From Pseudomonadales bacterium (GTDB taxonomy: Bacteria > Pseudomonadota > Gammaproteobacteria > Pseudomonadales > DC-out160), in contig JAESQG010000207.1 of the NCBI GenBank assembly GCA_016765265.1, forward strand, positions 1 to 6,323: a stretch of 6,323 nt of DNA, written 5' to 3'. The translations under genes were made by a program, and so were the position numbers. The notes under the pieces are model-generated. The model was given only the letters and a program-made list of their open reading frames with translations, did no database searches and was not told the origin of the DNA. Below, piece after piece: positions 1-4,880 of this stretch (position 1 is its first letter; each line of letters begins with the position of its first letter).

Positions 1-1
1 T

Positions 2-1294
2 TTTGAGGTTACAACTTTAGATCCTTCTGATACTGAAATTGATGAGGCGATTGATGTACTGATGCTAGTGCACCCGAAAAATTTATCTGATCGCACCTTA
101 TATGCGATCGATCAATTTATATTGGGTGGGGGGAAGGCGATGATTTTTGTCGATCCCAACGCAGAATTGGATGTACCCATGGGCGGATCGATGGGCGTCC
201 CTAGTGTCAGTAAAACTTCGGAGTTGAAAAAACTTTTTGATCAGTGGGGAGTGCAACTAAAAGAGGATTATGTGCTAGGCGATGCTAAACATGCGATGGT
301 TGTGGGTATGGGCCGGGGCAGTCCCTCTTCTCGACACTTGGGGTTGCAAGTGTTCGGCCCAGAGAGCTTCGTGGGTCGGGATGTGGTAACCGATCAACTA
401 GAGACTATCAATGTGGCTACGGCTGGGATTTTGATGCAGAGTGATGGAGCGACTACACAATTTACACCGCTGATTCAATCCAGTTCACAGTCGATGCCCT
501 TGTCAGTGGAATTGTTTAAATACTTGCGTGATCCCGCTCAGCTTGCTGATGGGTTTAAGCCTACTGGTGAAAACTACGTAGTTGCTGTCCGAGTTGCAGG
601 TGCTGTCAAAACAGCTTTCCCAGAAGGCATGCCAGACCAAGAGATTAGTGATGACATTGAGGCCGACCTAGAGCGAGATTCTAGCGAAGATTCTGCCGAT
701 GATGAGTCGGTAAAAGTGTTAGCGCACCTAACTATATCGGAGGAAGATATTAATGTGCTAATCGTTGCAGATACCGATATTCTGAGTGATCGTTTGTGGG
801 TACGCGTACAAGATTTTTTCGGCCAACGGGTAGCCTCTCCTTTGGCCAATAATGCGGATTTTGTTATCAATGGATTGGAGCATCTGTCGGGTAGCTCTGA
901 TCTGATTAGCATCCGCAGCCGAGGTCAGTTTTCTCGGCCGTTTACCCGTGTACAAGAACTGCAAAGAAAAGCTGAGGAAAAGTTTCGAAACAGCAAAAAG
1001 GAGCTTGATTTGCGTTTAGAAGAGACGGAACAAGCGCTGATTTCGTTACAACAGCCACCTGAAAATGGCGTGTTATCGTTGAGCGAGGAGCAGGAGCAGG
1101 AATTGATTAAATTCCAGAATGAAAAGTTAAAGATCCGCAAACAATTACGTGATGTTCAACACCAGTTAAATAAAGATATTATGGATTTGGGTGCCCTATT
1201 AAAAATTATTAATATTGGCGCCGTTCCTTTGATCTTAACGTTGTTTGCTATTGCGTTTGCATTGATTAAACGGCGGCGAGGAATAGGGGGCTAG
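2..1294 (+). CDS. GldG-family ABC transport auxiliary protein (5' end outside window)
   Basis: The frame is open from the first bases of the window, so the ATG at 62 is internal and the true start lies upstream; 430 residues are visible. The sequence resembles the GldG-like ABC auxiliary family. It has a segment around LVHPKNLSD and an Asp-Pro-rich strand (IFVDP), then a conserved C-terminal block (ADTDILSDRLWVRVQDFFGQ, later NNADFVINGLEHLSGSSDL and ISIRSRG). After that come a charged coiled coil (about residues 320-392), one transmembrane helix (about 400-422) and a basic tail, KRRRGIGG. This predicts a bulk periplasmic domain anchored by a C-terminal helix. Family members usually follow an ABC ATPase and a permease gene, which would lie before the window; the substrate is not known for most. 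A very acidic stretch near residues 213-237 is probably a linker. No same-strand partner gene follows: the next gene converges. Confidence 0.85.
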   Translation, partial: FEVTTLDPSDTEIDEAIDVLMLVHPKNLSDRTLYAIDQFILGGGKAMIFVDPNAELDVPMGGSMGVPSVSKTSELKKLFDQWGVQLKEDYVLGDAKHAMVVGMGRGSPSSRHLGLQVFGPESFVGRDVVTDQLETINVATAGILMQSDGATTQFTPLIQSSSQSMPLSVELFKYLRDPAQLADGFKPTGENYVVAVRVAGAVKTAFPEGMPDQEISDDIEADLERDSSEDSADDESVKVLAHLTISEEDINVLIVADTDILSDRLWVRVQDFFGQRVASPLANNADFVINGLEHLSGSSDLISIRSRGQFSRPFTRVQELQRKAEEKFRNSKKELDLRLEETEQALISLQQPPENGVLSLSEEQEQELIKFQNEKLKIRKQLRDVQHQLNKDIMDLGALLKIINIGAVPLILTLFAIAFALIKRRRGIGG

Positions 1295-1302
1295 ACCCAT
1301 TC

Positions 1303-1340
1303 TGCAAATGCTGTCCGGGCTCATGAGCGCAGCATTTGCA
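1303..1340 (+). terminator. Hairpin at the convergent gene junction, probable terminator of the GldG-type gene
   Basis: A perfect 11 bp inverted repeat (TGCAAATGCTG at 1303-1313, complement at 1330-1340) encloses 16 bases that include the palindrome GCTCATGAGC (1319-1328). It begins 9 bp after the stop of the plus-strand gene. Its right arm lies inside the last codons and stop of the minus-strand HDOD gene. The plus-strand sequence after the stem (TAACTTCTTT) is only moderately T-rich, and the minus-strand exit has no T-run. Termination is therefore more likely for plus-strand transcription, and its strength is uncertain. Confidence 0.45.
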
Positions 1341-2196
1341 TAACTTCTTTAATATCGGCTTGAGCTTCTTTGATGGCGTTGATGCTTTCTTCCGGCGTTA
1401 GATTCAGCTTTTCGAATGCGGGAATACCCGCCCATTTAATTTTAGCTAAGGGGTGTTTTGTTCCTCGGTATGCATGCAGTCGAGCCACTTGAACAATATC
1501 GGAGTAATCCGCAGGCCCATCATGAGAGCGATCAGTATCAGCAATATTCACCGGCACCGATGATAGTGCCTCTCGTAACTGCCATTGATCCATTATCCAA
1601 CTTCCTAACTCGGGTTCTAGTTTTATCAATGCTTCATCAAGGGCATCGGTATAGGTATCATTAATGTTAGTTTGCGCGCATTTAGCAAGGACAGGGATGG
1701 CGCCAATATTATGCAGTAATCCCGCGAGCATTGCTTCGGCGGGGTCGATACGTTTACAGTTGCGAGCCAGCACCTCACTCATAGCAGCCACTTTGATGCT
1801 CAGGCTCCAGATAAGGCGCATTTTATCTTTTAAAAACTTTTTCCCTTGACCCTTGTAGAGTTTGGTAACCGTGAGACTGATAACCAAATTCCTGACGCAG
1901 ACCAATCCCAACCTAGATACTGCATTCTTGAGGTCTTCTATACGATCCAATCCCCTGAATAGCGGACTATTTGCTGCTTGGATAATCCTCCCCGATAGCA
2001 CCGGATCGGTACCAATAATTTTAGCTATTTGATTGGAGTCTACGTTCGGGTTGTTGATTGCACTCTGTACCTTCTGGGCGCTGTCGGGTAACGAGGGCAA
2101 AATGAAGTTTCGGCTTTTCAGCTCCTTTTCTAAATGGAGGAGTAGTTTGTTGTCTATTGCCGGGGATGGAGATGGTGACGGGGATGCAGATGACAT
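1321..2196 (-). CDS. HDOD domain-containing protein
   Basis: A cytoplasmic 291-residue protein consisting of one HDOD domain (about residues 26-225) with short flanks. HDOD is a non-catalytic relative of HD phosphohydrolases, common in proteobacterial signalling and stress regulation. Visible family signatures are LPSLPDSAQKV (33-43), IIGTDPVLSGRIIQAANSP (60-78), AVSRLGLVCVRNLV (92-105) and AGLLHNIG (158-165). In the last one the HD pair is His162-Asn163, so metal-dependent hydrolysis is not expected. The N-terminus is a Ser-Pro repeat (residues 5-12) encoded by a short degenerate hexamer repeat, probably a flexible tail. I start at the ATG at 2196 because AAAGGA lies 6 bp upstream; a TTG at 2217 would add seven residues and put that site inside the gene. 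There is no output domain, so the partner and process are unknown. The gene stands alone, convergent with the GldG-type gene. Confidence 0.88.
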   Translation of the reverse strand: MSSASPSPSPSPAIDNKLLLHLEKELKSRNFILPSLPDSAQKVQSAINNPNVDSNQIAKIIGTDPVLSGRIIQAANSPLFRGLDRIEDLKNAVSRLGLVCVRNLVISLTVTKLYKGQGKKFLKDKMRLIWSLSIKVAAMSEVLARNCKRIDPAEAMLAGLLHNIGAIPVLAKCAQTNINDTYTDALDEALIKLEPELGSWIMDQWQLREALSSVPVNIADTDRSHDGPADYSDIVQVARLHAYRGTKHPLAKIKWAGIPAFEKLNLTPEESINAIKEAQADIKEVMQMLRS

Positions 2197-2202
2197 AGTT
2201 GT

Positions 2203-2208
2203 TCCTTT
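2203..2208 (-). promoter_or_regulatory. Ribosome binding site that sets the HDOD start
   Basis: AAAGGA on the minus strand ends 6 bp before the ATG at 2196. It supports that start over the upstream in-frame TTG at 2217, which has no comparable purine-rich site before it. Confidence 0.65.
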
Positions 2209-2247
2209 AAAACTCAAATGCTATGGATATAATCTTAAGCGCCATGT

Positions 2248-2356
2248 TGTGTGCTGAATTTATTGTTTACTAGATTTATTGTGTACTGAATTTGCTGTTT
2301 ATTAAATTAGATGACTATTGAAGTTAGCTATTAAATTAGGTGAACATTGAATTAAG
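2248..2356. repeat. Degenerate tandem repeat, ~30 bp unit, about 3.5 copies
   Basis: Copies begin near 2248, 2280, 2312 and 2341 (periods 32, 32 and 29). The first two share TGTGT-CTGAATTT-TGTTTA with a few substitutions. The second and third share TATTAAATTAG-TGA-ATTGAA (2300-2322 against 2329-2351, three differences in 23). The fourth is truncated. The array is AT-rich with no open frame of note. It lies 50-160 bp upstream of the HDOD start, where that gene's promoter should be. I could not identify a convincing -35/-10 pair. Confidence 0.6.
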
Positions 2357-2371
2357 TGTAGATCAAGGGGG

Positions 2372-2400
2372 CAAAAAAGAGTCTTTGCTGGGAGCAAGGA
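2372..2400 (-). terminator. Rho-independent terminator downstream of the small membrane-protein gene
   Basis: Read on the minus strand, an 8-position stem (TCCTTGCT / AGCAAAGA, one C-A mismatch) closes a CCC loop (2382-2400). After one C and TC it runs into six T residues (2373-2378). It lies about 85 bp after the stop of the 96-residue membrane protein, in the right orientation to end its transcript before the repeat array and the HDOD gene. Confidence 0.55.
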
Positions 2401-2485
2401 GCTAGAAGATTTTCTGCTGATTGTGAAATAGAGTTAGAGAATACCTGAAAATGAAAGACCATCTAAAATGGCTATTTGGATAAAT

Positions 2486-2776
2486 TTAAAAGCGTGGCGG
2501 TTGCTCTCGTAGGGCAGCATCGATCATTTTTTGTTGTTTCCTATTCATTTTGTCATTTCCTGAAAATGGATCCTTTGCGGGACTTTTTTGCCAAAAAATG
2601 AATAAAATTAGCCAAACTGGCAGGGAAAAATACATCATGTCTAGCGCGGGAGTTGTTTCCAGGCCAGTGTAAGGTAATGCAGCGATATTGTTTGATAACA
2701 CCACATAAAAATTCTTGCCCATAAAGGCCCACGCGCTGATACAAGCCAAGGCATAAAATTTGCGTTTCAGGTACAC
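2486..2776 (-). CDS. Small membrane protein of unknown function
   Basis: I do not recognise this 96-residue protein. It has a basic N-terminus (MYLKRK), a short hydrophobic segment (about 7-20, possibly to 27), a polar loop, and a clear transmembrane helix (about 47-62, rich in Trp, Phe, Leu and Ile). A charged tail (63-96) ends REQPPRF. It is probably a two-helix inner-membrane protein. The start is a GTG at 2776 with GAAGGG 7 bp upstream; the next in-frame Met (residue 19) would remove the first helix. A strong terminator begins 17 bp upstream of the GTG, so transcription must come from a promoter overlapping that hairpin or from read-through of it. It lies downstream of the MerR-type gene on the same strand, but shows no metal-binding Cys or His motif that would suggest a metal transporter. 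It could be lineage-restricted. Confidence 0.6.
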   Translation of the reverse strand: MYLKRKFYALACISAWAFMGKNFYVVLSNNIAALPYTGLETTPALDMMYFSLPVWLILFIFWQKSPAKDPFSGNDKMNRKQQKMIDAALREQPPRF

Positions 2777-2793
2777 GGTTTTGCCCTTCGTTA

Positions 2794-2838
2794 AAAAAAC
2801 ATGCTGTCATTACATAGAGTAATTACAGCATGTTTTTT
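2794..2838. terminator. Strong symmetrical (bidirectional) terminator
   Basis: A 14 bp perfect stem (AAAAAACATGCTGT at 2794-2807, complement at 2825-2838) is extended, after one mismatch, by 5 more pairs (ATTAC/GTAAT) around a 5-base loop (2814-2818). Both exits end in runs of at least six T, so it can work in either direction. On the minus strand it ends the MerR-type transcript, 72 bp after that gene's stop. It also lies immediately before the ribosome binding site of the small membrane-protein gene. Confidence 0.85.
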
Positions 2839-2909
2839 CGGAGGTGACTAATTTATAGGGAGATTGATGTTAGAGGTGTGTTAGTAATAAAGGACTCGCT
2901 ATGGGCTGT

Positions 2910-3344
2910 TTAGGCTGAATTAATCGCGCTATCGGAATAAGGCTGTTCGAGAGCGCTCAGAATTGAGCATTTGTCGGCACTTTCCGGGCCACCACAACAG
3001 GTGTCAATGACTTGTTTCAACGCATTTTGAATTCGGGAAAGCTCTTTGATGCGATCCTCTATTTCTTCAAGCTTTCCTTCTGCCAGCGTTTTTACTTCTT
3101 CGCAGGTATGGTTTTCTTTATCTACTCGTAGATTTAGTAATTCCTGAATATCCTTTAGAGAAAATCCAAGGTTTTTTGCGCTAATAATAAATTCAATTTG
3201 CTGGATTGCGCGCTCACTGTAGAGTCGGTAACCGGCATCCGTTCGGCTGGGGGAGTCCACTAGCCCCTGTTTTTCATAATAGCGTAGCGTTTCAATACTG
3301 ACGCCTGTGTGTTAAGCTACTTCGCCTATTCGGTGGAGGCTCAT
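2910..3344 (-). pseudogene. MerR-family metal-responsive regulator (ZntR-like), interrupted by an in-frame TAA at codon 11
   Basis: Starting at the ATG at 3344 (AGAGGGAG 5 bp upstream), the frame reads MSLHRIGEVA, then TAA (3312-3314), then HTGVSIETLRYYEKQGL and on to 2910. That is 144 codons, the usual length for ZntR. Everything else is intact. The N-terminal HTH spans the stop, and the wing (SPSRTDAGYRLYSE) and helix ILNLGFSL-type region (NLGFSLKDIQELLNLRVD) follow. Next come the dimerisation coil (about 80-113) and the C-terminal metal loop CCGGPESADKCSILSALE. Cys81, Cys116, Cys117 and Cys126 match the metal-binding cysteines of ZntR; the ZntR loop His is Glu121 here. Codon 11 is usually Lys or Gln in this family, one base change from TAA. 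A product initiated at the GTG at 3260 would lack the HTH and should not bind DNA normally. Alternatives are a recent pseudogene, a sequencing error, or inefficient suppression. The exact metal (Zn, Cd, Pb, Hg) cannot be assigned. Confidence 0.85.
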
Positions 3345-3349
3345 AGTGG

Positions 3350-3357
3350 CTCCCTCT
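3350..3357 (-). promoter_or_regulatory. Ribosome binding site of the MerR-type gene
   Basis: AGAGGGAG on the minus strand ends 5 bp before the ATG at 3344. It supports the full-length start upstream of the TAA, and so supports reading this locus as a broken gene and not as one that begins at the internal GTG at 3260. Confidence 0.65.
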
Positions 3358-3373
3358 TTGCCAATCTTAAGGT

Positions 3374-3405
3374 ATAGTAGACCCTGAAGTTTACTTTAGG
3401 GTCTA
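3374..3405 (-). promoter_or_regulatory. MerR-type promoter and operator of the regulator gene
   Basis: A dyad at 3378-3405 has 12 bp arms (TAGACCCTGAAG / CTTTAGGGTCTA, one mismatch) around TTTA. On the minus strand it lies between a -35-like TAGACC (3400-3405) and a -10-like TACTAT (3374-3379), giving a 20 bp spacer. Over-long 19-20 bp spacers filled by a dyad are the hallmark of promoters that MerR-family activators untwist. The -10 is about 30 bp before the ATG at 3344, so this looks like autoregulation. The plus-strand reading gives a much poorer -10 (TAGCGT). Confidence 0.7.
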
Positions 3406-3482
3406 GCGTTAATTCTGATTGGGTTTCTTATCATCTTGTCGTAAAGGGGATTAAGCAAACCGATAAGTTAAATCCGCGAGTT

Positions 3483-4844
3483 CTAATCAATATTGATGTT
3501 GAATTTATTAAGTAGATTATAGAGTGTAGGGCGAGTGACCCCCAACATCCTTGCCGCTTGAGCTACATTATTTTTACTGTTGGTAAGGGCTCTCATTACA
3601 GCTTGTTTTTCTGCACGATCCCGTACTTCGCGCAAATTAAGGGGTTCGGCTTCTTCCGAATTATCTAACTTAATCTCAAGGTCTACTTGATTGATTTTAT
3701 TGCCCTCGGCCATGATAGTGGCGCGTTTAATTTTATTTTCCAATTCCCTTACGTTACCGGGCCAACGATAAGTTTCTAAGGCGGAGATGGCATCTTCGGT
3801 GAAACCGAGCAGTTTGCGGTTGTGTTGCGCACTGTATTTTTCCATAAAAGCATGGGCTAGTAGCACTGCGTCCCCTTCGCGCTCTCGCAAAGGGGGAACA
3901 TTGATGGTCATCTCGCTGATGCGATAAAATAGATCTTCGCGGAAAGATGCCTCTGCTATCATTTCGGATAAGTTCCTATGAGTTGCGCAAACAACTCGGA
4001 TGTCCACAGGTATAGAGTTGTGTCCTCCAACGCGTTCAATTGTCCGCTCCTGTAAGAAACGCAGTAATTTGGATTGTAGTGAGAGAGGCATGTCGCCAAT
4101 TTCATCGAGGAAAAGAGTACCGCCATTCGCCGCTTCGATTTTACCTATTTTTTGTTTGATGGCCCCTGTAAAGGCACCCTTCTCATAACCGAATAGTTCG
4201 CTTTCTAGGAGCGCATCGGGGATCGCTGCGCAGTTGATTGCATTGAAACTGCTTTCTCTTCTTTCGCTGTTGTCATGGAGTGCTTGAGCAAACAGTTCTT
4301 TTCCCGTTCCCGTATCGCCTAAAATGAGCGTAGTTAGGTCAGTGGGGGCTACTTTTTCTATGGTGCGGCATGCCATTAACATTTGTTCGCTTGACGCGAT
4401 AATACCGCCGAGGGAGGTTTGTTGAGATTGGGCCAGTTCAGAAATTTCTGTCTCTAATTCGTGCAAACGAAAAGCGCGTTCTACGACAAATCGAAGCAGA
4501 TCGCCTTCAATAGGCTTTTGGTAGAAATCATAGGCACCCATGCCTATCGCTTTTACCGCATTTTCTTTTTCTTCGCGCCCAGTAATGATAATTATTTTCG
4601 TATTTGGTGCCAGTGTCGTCGCTTCTTGAAGAATGTCGAAACCCACCGTGGAGCCGCCAGGGTCAGGGGGAAGTCCCAGGTCAAGGGTGATGACCTGGGG
4701 TTCAATTCGCCTAACGTGGGCAAGAGCGGTTTTTTTATTCTCCGCTGTGACAACCTCTATGGTGTCGTCAAAGCACCATTTTAGTTGACTTTGTAACCCA
4801 GGATCATCTTCTACGATGAGCAATGTTCGTTTCTTCTCTTTCAA
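3483..4844 (-). CDS. prsR: PEP-CTERM-box response regulator PrsR (sigma-54-dependent activator)
   Basis: A 453-residue NtrC-type regulator with the full three-domain layout. The receiver (about 6-125) has acidic pocket Asp13/Asp14, phospho-acceptor Asp55 in the PrsR-like string TLDLGLPPDPGG (53-64), Thr88 and Lys110. The AAA+ sigma-54 interaction domain has Walker A GDTGTGKE (176-183), the GAFTGA loop (223-228), Walker B TLFLDEIGD (243-251), FREDLFYR (301-308) and RWPGNVRELEN (360-370). A Fis-type HTH closes the protein (about 427-449). No key residue is missing. The start is a TTG at 4844 with GAGG 6 bp upstream; a stop lies just beyond in frame and no in-frame ATG is close. It follows prsK by 36 bp in the same operon. 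In this family PrsR, with sigma-54, switches on genes for PEP-CTERM surface proteins and exopolysaccharide. No such target is in the window. Confidence 0.92.
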   Translation of the reverse strand: MKEKKRTLLIVEDDPGLQSQLKWCFDDTIEVVTAENKKTALAHVRRIEPQVITLDLGLPPDPGGSTVGFDILQEATTLAPNTKIIIITGREEKENAVKAIGMGAYDFYQKPIEGDLLRFVVERAFRLHELETEISELAQSQQTSLGGIIASSEQMLMACRTIEKVAPTDLTTLILGDTGTGKELFAQALHDNSERRESSFNAINCAAIPDALLESELFGYEKGAFTGAIKQKIGKIEAANGGTLFLDEIGDMPLSLQSKLLRFLQERTIERVGGHNSIPVDIRVVCATHRNLSEMIAEASFREDLFYRISEMTINVPPLREREGDAVLLAHAFMEKYSAQHNRKLLGFTEDAISALETYRWPGNVRELENKIKRATIMAEGNKINQVDLEIKLDNSEEAEPLNLREVRDRAEKQAVMRALTNSKNNVAQAARMLGVTRPTLYNLLNKFNINID

Positions 4845-4850
4845 AAGGTG

Positions 4851-4854
4851 CCTC
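4851..4854 (-). promoter_or_regulatory. Ribosome binding site supporting a TTG start for prsR
   Basis: GAGG ends 6 bp before the TTG at 4844. In that frame the upstream side meets a stop within a few codons and offers no ATG or GTG, so TTG is the best start. It gives the MKEKKRTLLIVEDD N-terminus expected of a receiver domain. Confidence 0.5.
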
Positions 4855-4880
4855 GGTATTTATAGGTTTTATTGAGCTGT

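Noticed and set aside
2197..2257. Possible HDOD start at the TTG at 2217 and a plus-strand frame over 2033-2257
   Set aside because: The TTG would bury the AAAGGA site that fits the ATG at 2196, and the plus-strand frame is antisense to the HDOD gene with no family resemblance.
2218..2260. HDOD promoter with GATTAT as -10 on the minus strand
   Set aside because: The best -35 partner matches only about three of six positions, which is not enough to call.
2248..2356. CRISPR array
   Set aside because: The repeats are degenerate, adjacent and without unique spacers, and there are no cas genes.
2553..2810. Minus-strand frame of 85 codons overlapping the small membrane-protein gene
   Set aside because: It starts inside the terminator stem, lacks a ribosome binding site there and has no coherent protein character. 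The 96-codon frame has membrane helices and a site at correct spacing.
2910..3260. A shorter regulator gene starting at the GTG at 3260
   Set aside because: The sequence upstream continues the same protein family to an ATG with its own ribosome binding site and promoter, so the short frame is the remainder of an interrupted gene.
3421..3482. Terminator after prsR
   Set aside because: Only weak pairings (such as GGATT with AATCC across a long loop) and no T-run were found. Some read-through into the MerR-type gene is possible.
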